A stretch of DNA of 64,000 bases. Origin: Ruegeria atlantica (GTDB lineage: Bacteria > Pseudomonadota > Alphaproteobacteria > Rhodobacterales > Rhodobacteraceae). Shown here one piece after another: positions 36,635-45,153 of this stretch; within the stretch, counting starts at the first letter, position 1, and each line of letters starts with the position of its first letter. The stretch lies in assembly GCF_013033965.1 (NCBI RefSeq), contig NZ_WQFE01000003.1, positions 430,253 to 494,252 on the forward strand, written 5' to 3'. Under the pieces are notes generated by a model that did no database searches, was not told where the DNA came from, and saw only the letters and a list, made by a program, of their open reading frames with translations. The position numbers were made by a program, and so were the translations under genes.

Positions 36635-36704
36635 TGGTGTGATACGGAGCAGGCAGAACGCATCTCAATGGTCCTGCCTTCGCCCTTATGAGGTCGGCCT
36701 TCGA

Positions 36705-37055
36705 CTATCCTATCGGATCACCACAAGTCCCAAAGTCCTGCGCAGCATGTGGGCCCTTGATCGACATATCATAATTCAGATTCTCAAAGTCCACGACAAA
36801 GGTAACCACATCCTTGTCCATGATGTGCAGAAACGTCAGTGAGTTCAGCCCGCCGATGATCGTGGCCTCGCCCTTGACCTCATCGGTCACAATGAACCCC
36901 TTGTCGGTTGCACCAGACCGCGCCAGCGTCACCGCGTTGCCCGTACTATCCGAGACGCAGTTCACCACGAAATCCTCACCGTTCAGAGGATCGTTCTGAG
37001 CAACCGCAATACCCGGCACTGCCAGCCCCAAAAGCAAAATCGTCACGTTTTTCAT
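36705..37055 (-). CDS. Small secreted protein B
   Basis: A 116-residue protein with signal peptide MKNVTILLLGLAVPGIAVAQ. The mature part has one cysteine near the start (VVNCVSDSTG) and one near the end (FGTCGDPIG), suggesting a single disulfide closing a beta-rich domain. AAGGCAAG precedes the ATG at 37055. It lies on the opposite strand from the liv genes, between proteins A and C. No known family is recognised. Confidence 0.72.
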   Translation of the reverse strand: MKNVTILLLGLAVPGIAVAQNDPLNGEDFVVNCVSDSTGNAVTLARSGATDKGFIVTDEVKGEATIIGGLNSLTFLHIMDKDVVTFVVDFENLNYDMSIKGPHAAQDFGTCGDPIG

Positions 37056-37591
37056 TTCTTGCCTTTCTGTTCCCCGGACCAATTGGGTTTGCGCCGCAAC
37101 GTGATCCGTATTCTGTAAGTCGGGCCGCACACAGCCATGCGAGCCATAGTGAAAAACTAGGGACATCTCTCATGGATCAAAGCGTCTGACTGCGCGCATC
37201 ACCTCATCTTGAGGTTGTGTGAAGCTTGCTGGCTAAAAAACCCTTTGCTTACTTGAAATCTGAGCTGCCCACGAATCTGATTGTTTCAACTCAGAAAGCC
37301 AAAGTGTCCGCAAATGTTGCAGGCAAAGTATTGAAATGTGGCGAAAATTCGGCACGCACACCGGTGTCGAAGCTGCTGAATTCCGCCGAGGCCGAATAAT
37401 TCCTGAGTTTTCAATGCATAATTCCAGCCACGCTAAACAGCTTAGATTTTTGACATTCAGAATTCTGTCCCCGGACGGATCAATTCTCGCCATTTTCCCA
37501 ACCTAGTGAGGCGCCGAAACCAAGCCATTCCAGAGCTGGTTCAACAACAAATCGGCCGATCTGTTGGCCAACACCTTTTAGGAGATCTTAT
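37056..37591. other. Gene-free interval between secreted proteins B and C
   Basis: A 536-base stretch with no credible gene: an 86-codon minus frame at 37233-37493 has no ribosome site and no family features. Composition is somewhat AT-richer than the neighbours. A TAGGAGATC before 37592 is the ribosome-binding site of protein C. The divergent promoters of B and C must lie here. Confidence 0.6.
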
Positions 37592-37966
37592 ATGAAATAT
37601 CTGGCTGCTCTTGCTGCCTTGATCCTGCCCGCTGTTGCGCAGGCCACAACGCAGAAAACGCCGGGGGCTGAGTTTGTTTACGAGTGTCAGATTGAAGAAG
37701 TTTGCAAGTCCGGCAAATGTAACCCTGCAGGCACCTCTCAAACGATCACATTGAAACGTATCGAGGGTGAATCCAAAGGAACCCTGACCATTGATGGCGA
37801 GGCGGCTGAGCTGCTCGTGTACAAAGGACTTGGCGCACATGAGTTCATGCAAATCACCGGTGGAGGCAGCGTTGGCTACACTGTAAACGACGAAAACGGC
37901 GTGCTTGCGATCCGGGCAACTGGCGCCAACAGCCGTAACGAGCGCGGCACCTGCGTGATCAACTGA
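37592..37966 (+). CDS. Small secreted cysteine-containing protein C
   Basis: A 124-residue protein with signal peptide MKYLAALAALILPAVAQA, preceded by TAGGAG. The mature domain has C-x5-C-x4-C (ECQIEEVCKSGKCNP) and a terminal cysteine in GTCVIN, the same plan as protein A. The middle alternates polar and hydrophobic residues (LTIDGEAAELLVYKGLG, FMQITGGGSVGYTVND), suggesting a beta-barrel. The family is unknown to me. It precedes livH by 231 bases. Confidence 0.75.
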   Translation: MKYLAALAALILPAVAQATTQKTPGAEFVYECQIEEVCKSGKCNPAGTSQTITLKRIEGESKGTLTIDGEAAELLVYKGLGAHEFMQITGGGSVGYTVNDENGVLAIRATGANSRNERGTCVIN

Positions 37967-38009
37967 CGGCATCTGATCCGCGCCACTGGATAGCCGAGTA
38001 ACAACCGTT

Positions 38010-38030
38010 CAGGCGGATAAGCCCCGCCTG
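38010..38030. other. Hairpin after secreted protein C
   Basis: CAGGCGG (38010-38016) and CCGCCTG (38024-38030) form a 7-bp stem, extended by a T-A pair. There is no T-run, so its role as terminator is doubtful. Confidence 0.4.
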
Positions 38031-38197
38031 AGCACGCCCAAACATAACGGCACAGTCAACAGCGAACGGACCAGCGCCGACATTGTCGTTTCCGGGTCAT
38101 AAATTTCCCAGTTTTACGCCAGAAAAGACGCGGGAATGATTGTGCAAATGGCAAAACGCATGCCATAAAGCCGCACCCGAAAGAACGAGACGATCAA

Positions 38198-39208
38198 ATG
38201 GACTTATTGAATGCGTTAGTCGCGCTGGCAAACTTTGTCATCGTGCCTGCGGTTGCTTACGGCAGTCAGTTGGCGCTTGGGGCGCTTGGGGTCACACTCA
38301 TCTACGGCATACTGCGATTTTCAAATTTTGCCCATGGCGACACGATGGCCTTCGGCGCGATGATCGCAGTGCTGGTCACATGGGGCCTCCAAGCCGCCGG
38401 GGTGAGTTTCGGCCCACTGCCCACCGCCCTGCTCGCCCTGCCCTTTGCGATATTGGGCTGTATCGTTCTGGTTCTGATAACCGACCGATTGGTCTATCGG
38501 TTCTATCGGGAACAAAAGGCCAAACCAGTGATCCTTGTGATCGTGTCGATGGGCGTCATGTTCATCATGAACGGTCTTGTTCGGTTCATCATCGGGCCGG
38601 ATGATCAACGGTTCTCGGACGGCGCGCGTTTCATCGTATCTGCCCGTGATTTCAAGGCCATGACCGGACTGCGCGAAGGGCTTGCGATCAAAACCTCTCA
38701 GGGCATCACATTGGTAGTTGCTGTTGTTGCGGTGGCGCTGCTGTTTTGGTTTCTCAACAAAACCCGCACGGGCAAGTCGATGCGGGCTTATTCCGATAAC
38801 GAGGATCTGGCGCTGCTGTCCGGTATCAACCCGGAACGCGTGGTGATGATCACATGGATTATCGTTGCGGCCCTGGCAACCACGGCAGGCGTTCTCTACG
38901 GGTTGGACAAAAGCTTTAAACCGTTTGTCTACTTCCAGCTTCTGCTGCCGATTTTCGCATCCGCTATTGTCGGCGGACTTGGCAATCCGTTGGGGGCCAT
39001 CGCGGGCGGTTTCATCATCGCCTTCTCCGAGGTCACCATCACCTATGCCTGGAAAAAGGTGCTCACGTACATTGCACCGGAAAGTCTGGCACCGTCGGGT
39101 TTGGTTCAGTTCCTGTCCACCGATTACAAATTCGCCGTCAGCTTTGTCATCCTGCTGATCGTGCTTCTGTTCAAGCCTACGGGCCTGTTTAAAGGAAAAG
39201 CGGTATGA
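38198..39208 (+). CDS. livH: Branched-chain amino acid-type ABC permease LivH
   Basis: A 336-residue inner-membrane permease with eight or more hydrophobic segments. The family signatures are ALGALGVTLIYGILRFSNFAHG near the N-terminus and LPIFASAIVGGLGNPLGAIAG in the coupling region. There is a longer loop than in E. coli LivH between residues ~130 and 170. The stop overlaps the livM start by 4 bases. It is separated from livGF by about 1.9 kb holding three small secreted proteins. Confidence 0.92.
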   Translation: MDLLNALVALANFVIVPAVAYGSQLALGALGVTLIYGILRFSNFAHGDTMAFGAMIAVLVTWGLQAAGVSFGPLPTALLALPFAILGCIVLVLITDRLVYRFYREQKAKPVILVIVSMGVMFIMNGLVRFIIGPDDQRFSDGARFIVSARDFKAMTGLREGLAIKTSQGITLVVAVVAVALLFWFLNKTRTGKSMRAYSDNEDLALLSGINPERVVMITWIIVAALATTAGVLYGLDKSFKPFVYFQLLLPIFASAIVGGLGNPLGAIAGGFIIAFSEVTITYAWKKVLTYIAPESLAPSGLVQFLSTDYKFAVSFVILLIVLLFKPTGLFKGKAV

Positions 39209-40518
39209 CCGAATACGTCAAAAACACGCTGCTTTTCGTTGTCGTCGGCGGCCTGATCCTGCTGACCGGTTTCACACAAAGCTGGAACTCTGCGATCCTG
39301 ATCCTGAACATGGGGCTGATCTCGGCCATTATGGCGATTGGGGTGAACCTTCAATGGGGGTTTGCGGGCCTCTTTAACGTCGGCGTTATGGGATTTGTCG
39401 CGCTGGGCGGACTGGCGGTTGTGCTGGTTTCGACCCCGACAACACCCGGAGCTTGGTCTTCAGGCGGCTACGGAATTGTCCTAGCGTTGTTGTTGGGCGC
39501 CGCGACGGTTGTGGCGGCTGTTCTGGTTGCAACCCGAATGCCAAAGGGCCGTACCCAAACCCTGACGATTATCGCTATTCTGATCGTCGGGTTCTTTGTC
39601 TACCGCGCCGTTTTCGATCCAAGCGTCGCCGGGGTCGAGGCCATTGACCCGGCCATTGCCGGAAATCTTGGCGGTCTTAACCTGCCGGTCCTGCTTGCCT
39701 GGCCTGCAGGCGGTCTTCTCGCCGCTGGTGCAGCGTGGCTGATCGGCAAAACCGCCTTGGGTCTACGCTCGGATTATCTCGCGATTGCAACGTTGGGCAT
39801 TGCCGAGATCATCATCGCAGTTATGAAGAATGAGGACTGGCTGGCCCGAGGCGTCAAGAACGTCTACGGCATCCCGCGCCCCTCACCTGTCGTTGGTTAC
39901 GAAGTCGAACTTCAAAACGATCCCGGCTTTGTTGCGCGGGCTGATTGGCTGGGGCTGGATCCCGTCATTGCATCCACCCTTTCGGTCAAACTGGGTTATT
40001 CGCTGCTGTTCATGATCGTTCTGCTTGTCCTGCTGTGGATGGCGCAGATGGCGTTGAAAAGTCCCTGGGGCCGCATGATGCGCGCCATACGGGACAACGA
40101 GGTCGCAGCCGAGGCGATGGGCAAAGACGTCACCCGGCGACACCTGCAGATCTTCGTGCTCGGCTCGGCCATCTGCGGCATTGCGGGTGCAATGATGACA
40201 ACTCTGGACGGTCAGTTAACGCCCGGAACCTATAATCCACTGCGCTTTACCTTCCTTGTCTGGGTGATGGTCATCGTTGGTGGATCGGGTAACAATTTCG
40301 GCGCTGTTCTGGGCGCGTTCCTGATCTGGTTTCTGTGGGTTCAGGTCGAGCCGATGGGATTGTGGTTCATGAACCTGATCACCTCAAGCATGCCCGATGG
40401 CAGTGCCCTCAAATCTCATTTGATCGAAAGCGCTGCGCATATGCGCCTGTTCACAATGGGGCTTATACTGCTGGTTGTTCTCAGGTTCAGTCCGAGGGGT
40501 CTGATCCCGGAAAAGTAG
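39205..40518 (+). CDS. livM: Branched-chain amino acid-type ABC permease LivM
   Basis: Partner permease, 437 residues. NLQWGFAGLFNVGVMGFVALG and ALGLRSDYLAIATLGIAEII are LivM hallmarks. The coupling loop is GRMMRAIRDNEVAAEAMGKDVTRRHLQIFVLGS. The C-terminal LRFSPRGLIPEK is the usual family end. It is followed by an intrinsic terminator. Confidence 0.93.
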   Translation: MTEYVKNTLLFVVVGGLILLTGFTQSWNSAILILNMGLISAIMAIGVNLQWGFAGLFNVGVMGFVALGGLAVVLVSTPTTPGAWSSGGYGIVLALLLGAATVVAAVLVATRMPKGRTQTLTIIAILIVGFFVYRAVFDPSVAGVEAIDPAIAGNLGGLNLPVLLAWPAGGLLAAGAAWLIGKTALGLRSDYLAIATLGIAEIIIAVMKNEDWLARGVKNVYGIPRPSPVVGYEVELQNDPGFVARADWLGLDPVIASTLSVKLGYSLLFMIVLLVLLWMAQMALKSPWGRMMRAIRDNEVAAEAMGKDVTRRHLQIFVLGSAICGIAGAMMTTLDGQLTPGTYNPLRFTFLVWVMVIVGGSGNNFGAVLGAFLIWFLWVQVEPMGLWFMNLITSSMPDGSALKSHLIESAAHMRLFTMGLILLVVLRFSPRGLIPEK

Positions 40519-40543
40519 GATCACAAACCATCAAATCTTGAAG

Positions 40544-40574
40544 CCGCGCCAACTGATTGGTGCGGTTTCTTGAT
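40544..40574 (+). terminator. Terminator after livM
   Basis: CCGCGCCAA (40544-40552) pairs with TTGGTGCGG (40557-40565; one G-T pair), followed by TTTCTTGATTTT. Confidence 0.8.
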
Positions 40575-40705
40575 TTTGTGGGATATACCGACTAGACGAA
40601 GCCCAGTACCGCCTTGATCCAGCCCTCTTTTTGGCCAGTATTTACGCTAAATTGATGCCTGGCCCGCGATCATTCGGGAAATCTACGAGTATAAGAAGAG
40701 TGCAC

Positions 40706-40957
40706 ATGAATAATTCCCTCACAAAAACAATCCTTATCGTTCCGCTGTTGGTTACGCTGGCCGGTTGTATTCCCACACCGGAAGATCTGGAAACCACTCC
40801 GGTCCAGGTGCAAACGCCCAAAGGTGTGGTCACCTGCCAACTGTACCGTCAGGACCGTGTGACATGGGATCGGGCGATCGACTTCCCGGCAACCAAAATG
40901 TCAGTTCCCGAGGCAGATTCCTATTGCCGGCAGGAAGGCCAGCGCCGTCTGAAGTAA
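40706..40957 (+). CDS. Small lipoprotein
   Basis: An 83-residue protein with a lipoprotein signal peptide ending in the lipobox LAGC at residues 18-21 or so (LLVTLAGCIPTPED). The residue after the lipidated cysteine is Ile, not Asp, so export to the outer membrane is expected. The mature ~60 residues have two cysteines (VVTCQLYRQD, DSYCRQEGQ) that may form a disulfide. AAGAAG precedes the ATG. The family is unknown. Confidence 0.75.
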   Translation: MNNSLTKTILIVPLLVTLAGCIPTPEDLETTPVQVQTPKGVVTCQLYRQDRVTWDRAIDFPATKMSVPEADSYCRQEGQRRLK

Positions 40958-40965
40958 CAGATTGC

Positions 40966-40994
40966 GCGCCGGGCAGCAGGTTCCTGCCCGGCGC
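40966..40994. terminator. Bidirectional stem-loop between convergent genes
   Basis: GCGCCGGGCAG (40966-40976) and CTGCCCGGCGC (40984-40994) form a perfect 11-bp stem with a 7-base loop between the lipoprotein and the HerA-like gene. No T-run follows on either strand. Confidence 0.6.
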
Positions 40995-40999
40995 CGAAC

Positions 41000-42541
41000 T
41001 TATCTGGCTTTGAACAAACCGCCCAGTATTCCGCGGACGATGCGGCGTCCGGTTGTTCCTTTCAGCTCTTTAATCACAGCCTCGCTCATCGCGGTAGCAA
41101 ACGTGTCTTGCTTGCGCATCGCACGAGAGGTTGACCGTCCTACCCGGCTGCCGGAATAGCGCCTGGCTGTCGCAAACTCACGCTCAGCCGTAGATTGGGT
41201 TTCCAACTGTTCCTCGGCTTCTGCCGCCGCTTTAGCCGCCGCATCGGCGCGGGACTGTAGAATTTCAAAGGCCGATTTCCGGTCCTTCAACGTCCCGTAT
41301 TTCGCTTTCATTGCTGAGGCATCTATAAATGCCTTCCGCTCGGCCTTGGTAATCGGACCCAATTGCGATCCGGGCGGGCGGATCAGGGTTCGTTCAACGA
41401 TCCCTGGCACACCCTTTTTCTGCAGCATGGACGTCACGGCCTCACCCACGCCGACCTCACGGATCGCCTGTTCGGTGTCGAAGGCAGGGTTCTCACGATA
41501 GGTTTCGGCAGCAAGCCGAAGGTTCTTACGATCCCGTGCCGTGAATGCGCGTAGGGCATGCTGAACCCGGTTACCCAACTGTCCCAGAATATCTTCTGGA
41601 ACATCCGCAGGGCTCTGCGAAATGAAGTAAACGCCAACCCCTTTGGACCGAATGAGCCGTGCGACCTGCTCGACCTTGTCCACCAAAACCTTGGGCGCAT
41701 CATCGAACAGCAAATGCGCTTCGTCGAAAAAGAACACCAGCTTGGGTTTGTCCGGGTCTCCGACTTCGGGCAGTTCTTCGAACAACTCGCTGAGCAGCCA
41801 TAACAGGAAAGTGGCATAAAGGCGCGGTGAACCCATCAACTTGTCTGCCGCCAAAATGTTCACGACGCCCTGCCCGTTTTCATCCACCCGCATCAGATCG
41901 GCCAGTTCCAGCGCGGGTTCCCCAAACAATTTGGTCCCGCCCTGGTTCTCGAGCACCAGCAGTCGCCGTTGAATGGCCCCTATGGAAGAGGTCGAGACAT
42001 TGCCATAACGCAATGACAGCTGCGCCCGGTTTTCCCCGATCCAGACCAGCAGCGCCTGAAGGTCTTTGAGGTCCAATAATGGCAAGCCTTCTTCGTCGGC
42101 CACCCGGAACGCGATGTTCAGAATGCCTTCCTGCGCTTCGCTCAGATCCATCAGGCGCGACAGCAAAAGCGGCCCCATCTCGGTCACGGTTGTGCGAACG
42201 GGATGCCCCTGTTGCCCAAACAGGTCCCAGAATGTGACCGGACATGCACTATACACGTAATCGGCAAAACCGATCCGCTGGGCCCGATCCTGAAACGCTT
42301 GGTGAAGTTTGTGGTTTTCACTGCCCGCCTTCGCCAGACCAGACAGGTCCCCTTTGACGTCAGACAGGAAAACCGGAACACCGGCCTGGGAAAAGCCCTC
42401 GGCCAGAATTTGCAGTGTCACCGTTTTCCCGGTTCCGGTCGCCCCCGCGATCATGCCGTGGCGGTTGGCATATTTCAGCGTCAACGACTGCGGTTGGCTG
42501 TAACCGTCCCCAGCGCCGCCCAAGAATATGTTTTCGTCCAT
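41000..42541 (-). CDS. HerA-like ATPase (DUF853, YjgR family)
   Basis: A 513-residue RecA-fold ATPase of the HerA/FtsK superfamily. Walker A is [12 protein letters not shown] close to the N-terminus, Walker B is [16 protein letters not shown], and the arginine-finger region includes [21 protein letters not shown]. The C-terminal ~110 residues are a charged, Ala-rich segment (residues ~430-460, likely coiled coil). DUF853 proteins are widespread and their substrate is uncertain. No nuclease partner is beside it, unlike HerA-NurA or phage-defence HerA pairs. Confidence 0.88.
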   Translation of the reverse strand: MDENIFLGGAGDGYSQPQSLTLKYANRHGMIAGATGTGKTVTLQILAEGFSQAGVPVFLSDVKGDLSGLAKAGSENHKLHQAFQDRAQRIGFADYVYSACPVTFWDLFGQQGHPVRTTVTEMGPLLLSRLMDLSEAQEGILNIAFRVADEEGLPLLDLKDLQALLVWIGENRAQLSLRYGNVSTSSIGAIQRRLLVLENQGGTKLFGEPALELADLMRVDENGQGVVNILAADKLMGSPRLYATFLLWLLSELFEELPEVGDPDKPKLVFFFDEAHLLFDDAPKVLVDKVEQVARLIRSKGVGVYFISQSPADVPEDILGQLGNRVQHALRAFTARDRKNLRLAAETYRENPAFDTEQAIREVGVGEAVTSMLQKKGVPGIVERTLIRPPGSQLGPITKAERKAFIDASAMKAKYGTLKDRKSAFEILQSRADAAAKAAAEAEEQLETQSTAEREFATARRYSGSRVGRSTSRAMRKQDTFATAMSEAVIKELKGTTGRRIVRGILGGLFKAR

Positions 42542-42619
42542 GAGTGTAAGGCCTTATATCCACCGATCTGCAGCCAGCATACAAAGTTAACCTTTATCTG
42601 CGAAAGTCTAATTGCTGCC

Positions 42620-42691
42620 TTCGTGGTTCAGGTTACGGGGCGGCATATTTCCTCCCTGTCGACTGACCGCGCCTTCGGGCGCGGTTTTTTT
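42620..42691 (+). ncRNA. Candidate small RNA 1 with anti-SD motif
   Basis: A perfect intrinsic terminator (CCGCGCC-TTCG-GGCGCGG plus eight T, 42667-42692) lies on the plus strand with no plus-strand gene upstream for over 1.5 kb, and just upstream is TTTCCTCCCT, which can pair with Shine-Dalgarno sequences. A TTGCTG...TACGGG pair (16-base gap, 42612-42639) could be a promoter, giving an RNA of about 50 nt. C-U-rich loops that mask ribosome sites are known in alphaproteobacterial sRNAs. The 5' end is a guess. Confidence 0.4.
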
Positions 42692-42692
42692 C
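42667..42692 (+). terminator. Orphan intrinsic terminator
   Basis: CCGCGCC (42667-42673), UUCG tetraloop, GGCGCGG (42678-42684), then a run of T. A classic strong terminator. Confidence 0.9.
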
Positions 42693-42731
42693 ACAAATCA
42701 TGGCCATTACATTAAAAATTCAGGTTAGCAG

Positions 42732-42835
42732 TTGACCGCTGCGCCCGCCTTTCGTAACGTCTGCGCATAACTAAGTCGGCCAGTCCGACGGGGAGAAAAT
42801 TATATCGAAGGGAGCCGCTCCACCGGCTCCCTTTG
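42732..42835 (+). ncRNA. Candidate small RNA 2 with promoter and terminator
   Basis: TTGACC (42732-42737) and TAACGT (42755-42760) at 17-base spacing form a plausible promoter. The predicted RNA would begin near 42767, contain the hairpin GTCGG-CCAGT-CCGAC and end with AAGGGAGCCG/CGGCTCCCTTT (42808-42834), a terminator-like stem. This gives about 70 nt. No open frame of note lies within. It precedes ialB by 140 bases, so an attenuated ialB leader is an alternative reading. Confidence 0.45.
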
Positions 42836-42974
42836 TCATTTGTGCGGTCGCACGTCATTTCCCTGTCTACGGCGAAAAACCGTTCACGTGATGAAATGAT
42901 CCACCTTAGCCCCTGACAGTGTCGGACAAGGGTGATAGACGAATGAAAAAGTCCAACACATTGCCGAGGCATTC

Positions 42975-43583
42975 ATGATCAAGAACACCCTATCCGTCAG
43001 CCTGATTTCCGCTGCCATGTGGTGCGGGGCCGCGTACGCTCAGGAAACGACACAGGACACCGAACAACAGCCCGAGACCTCGCAAACCGAGGCCGGAAGC
43101 AACCTGGACTTGGGTGAAACCGGTCCGCGTCTCGGCGAGCAATACATCAAGGAAGAAAAAGGAGATTGGTCGATCCTGTGCATCAAGACCGATGCCGAAG
43201 AAGACCCCTGCGCGATGCGTCAGATCCTGACCGGCGAGCAAGGCCAGCCGATTGCAGAAATCACTCTGGAAAGATTGCCTGAAGGTGTCGCCGCCGTTGC
43301 TGGCGCAACTGTGGTTGTGCCACTGGAAACGATGCTGCAAGCACAACTGGCACTGTCGGTCGACGGTGCTCCGGGCAAGCGTTACGACTACCACCACTGT
43401 AACCCCGTTGGCTGTGTTGCGCAGCTGGGCTTTACCGAAGGCGACGTAGACGCAATGAAGGCCGGAACCAAAGCGACCCTTTCGCTTGTTTCGGTTCTTG
43501 CCCCCAATCAATTGCTGCAACTCGAAGTTTCACTGGCGGGCTTCACTGCAAGCTTTGACGGCCTCGAAGTACTGCCGAACTAA
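42975..43583 (+). CDS. Invasion-associated locus B (IalB)-family protein
   Basis: A 202-residue secreted protein: signal peptide MIKNTLSVSLISAAMWCGAAYA, an acidic Gln/Glu/Thr-rich linker (about residues 23-50), then the IalB domain with GDWSILCIKTDAEEDPCAMRQ, two further cysteines in HHCNPVGCVAQL and a C-terminal beta-rich end. Named for a Bartonella invasion locus, the family is common in free-living marine alphaproteobacteria, where it has no proven role. Spaced cysteines suggest two disulfides. Confidence 0.88.
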   Translation: MIKNTLSVSLISAAMWCGAAYAQETTQDTEQQPETSQTEAGSNLDLGETGPRLGEQYIKEEKGDWSILCIKTDAEEDPCAMRQILTGEQGQPIAEITLERLPEGVAAVAGATVVVPLETMLQAQLALSVDGAPGKRYDYHHCNPVGCVAQLGFTEGDVDAMKAGTKATLSLVSVLAPNQLLQLEVSLAGFTASFDGLEVLPN

Positions 43584-43591
43584 ATGTTCGC

Positions 43592-43629
43592 AAAAAAGAC
43601 GCCGCCAGGTATTACCGGCGGCGTCTTTT
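43592..43629. terminator. Bidirectional terminator between ialB and ketosynthase
   Basis: AAAAGACGCCGCC (43595-43607 or so) and GGCGGCGTCTTTT (43617-43629) form a long perfect stem with AGGTATTACC-type loop. A-runs on one side and T-runs on the other serve both convergent genes. Confidence 0.88.
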
Positions 43630-43645
43630 GTTAGTTTGTCAGAGC

Positions 43646-44854
43646 TTAGACGCGCTTAAGCGCAAGAACGGCATTCAGCCCACCAAAAGCAAACGCATTG
43701 CTCAACGCCACGTCCACCTTCGCCTCGCGGGCCTCGTTCGGAACAACGTCCAGCGCGCATTCGGGGTCCGGTTCTTCATAGCCGATGGTTGGCGCAATCA
43801 CACCATCCCTCAGCGCCATGATACAGGCCAAAAGCTCGACAGCACCAGTGCCGCCGATCAAGTGGCCGTGCATCGATTTGGTCGACGAAATCATCAGTTC
43901 GTCCGCATGAGGGCCAAACACGTCGGCCACTGCCGCACATTCTGTTTTGTCGTTGGCTGCGGTGCCGGTGCCATGCGCGTTGATGTATCCAACACTGTCC
44001 GCACTCAAACCAGCATCGGCCAGCGCGCCCGACATGGCGCGTGCAGCGCCCTGTTTGCTGGGCATGACGATATCCGAGGCATCTGACGACATGGCAAAGC
44101 CTACAACCTCGCACAGGATATCGGCCCCACGGGCGCGCGCGTGCTCGTATTCTTCGAACACGAAGACACCTGCACCTTCGCCCTGCACCATGCCATTGCG
44201 ATTCGCGCTGAATGGGCGGCAGGCGTCCTTGGACATGACGCGCAGCCCTTCCCAGGCTTTGACGCCACCAAAGCACAACATGGATTCCGAACCACCGGTC
44301 AACATTGCCGGAGCAGCCCCGCTGCGGACCATCTGGAACGCCAGCGCCATTGCGTGGTTGGACGAAGCACAGGCCGTCGACACCGTAAAGCTAGGCCCTT
44401 TGAGGTTATGCTCCATCGAGACGTGGCTAGCCGCGGCGTTGTTCATCAGTTTGGGTACGACAAACGGGTGAACCCGGTTTTTGCCATCCTCATAAACGGA
44501 ACGGTAATTGTCATCCCAGGTCGAAACGCCGCCACCTGCTGTGCCCAGCACAACGCCCGAACGGGCGGCAAGATCACCGTGGAATTCGATCCCGGATTGA
44601 TCGATCGCCTCTTTCGCAGCCGTCAAAGTGAATTGGGTGAACCGATCATACAGCGTCATTTGCTGGCGGTTAAAACGACCCTCGGCTTCAAACCCGCGAA
44701 CTTGACCGCCAATCTGGATCGCAAGCCTTTCCACATCCCGAAACTCAAGCGCAGAAATACCGCAGCGCCCTTCGCGCATAGCATCCAACGTATCAGGCAC
44801 CGAATGGCCCAGTGAATTGATTGTACCGGCCCCGGTAATGACGACGCGTTTCAT
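43646..44854 (-). CDS. Beta-ketoacyl-ACP synthase (FabF-like)
   Basis: Condenses acyl-ACP with malonyl-ACP. The 402-residue thiolase-fold protein has the catalytic cysteine in TVSTACASSNHAMA and the two histidines in YINAHGTGTAANDKTE and KSMHGHLIGGTGAVEL, so it should be active. It follows a dedicated acyl carrier protein by 9 bases and lpxD further upstream, so it is probably not the housekeeping FabF. A role in making an unusual or long acyl chain for lipid A is inferred from this context. Confidence 0.9.
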   Translation of the reverse strand: MKRVVITGAGTINSLGHSVPDTLDAMREGRCGISALEFRDVERLAIQIGGQVRGFEAEGRFNRQQMTLYDRFTQFTLTAAKEAIDQSGIEFHGDLAARSGVVLGTAGGGVSTWDDNYRSVYEDGKNRVHPFVVPKLMNNAAASHVSMEHNLKGPSFTVSTACASSNHAMALAFQMVRSGAAPAMLTGGSESMLCFGGVKAWEGLRVMSKDACRPFSANRNGMVQGEGAGVFVFEEYEHARARGADILCEVVGFAMSSDASDIVMPSKQGAARAMSGALADAGLSADSVGYINAHGTGTAANDKTECAAVADVFGPHADELMISSTKSMHGHLIGGTGAVELLACIMALRDGVIAPTIGYEEPDPECALDVVPNEAREAKVDVALSNAFAFGGLNAVLALKRV

Positions 44855-44863
44855 GGGAATATG

Positions 44864-45121
44864 TCAGACCTTCTCCGACACCAGCTTTTCGATACCGGCG
44901 ATGATTGCCGCAACATTCGAGATATCGAAGTCGCTGGCGCTCGGCTCGTTGGCATTGAACGGAATCGAGATATCGAATTCTTCCTCGATGGCGAAAATAC
45001 TCTCGACCAGACCAAGGCTGTCGATACCCAGATCTTCAAGCGTGCTCTCGGGTGTCACATCCGACGGCTCCAGCACGGCCTGCTCTGCAATAATTGCGAT
45101 GACGCGGTCGCTGATGCTCAT
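44864..45121 (-). CDS. Acyl carrier protein (specialised)
   Basis: An 85-residue ACP with the phosphopantetheine site in DLGIDSLGLVESIFAIEEEF. It differs from the usual AcpP (longer C-terminal part with EPSASDFDISNVAAIIAG) and sits between lpxD and a ketosynthase, so it likely serves those enzymes. It could be a functional analogue of AcpXL, although the sequence is not close to rhizobial AcpXL as I recall it. Confidence 0.9.
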   Translation of the reverse strand: MSISDRVIAIIAEQAVLEPSDVTPESTLEDLGIDSLGLVESIFAIEEEFDISIPFNANEPSASDFDISNVAAIIAGIEKLVSEKV

Positions 45122-45153
45122 GTCGATCCTCTGATTATTCTGTTGAGGGTGAT

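Noticed and set aside
37233..37493. 86-codon minus-strand frame
   Set aside because: No ribosome site, no composition bias and no family features; it lies in an AT-richer intergenic stretch.
41000..42541. HerA-like ATPase as part of a phage-defence system
   Set aside because: No nuclease, SIR2 or other effector is adjacent; DUF853 proteins are ordinary core genes in proteobacteria.
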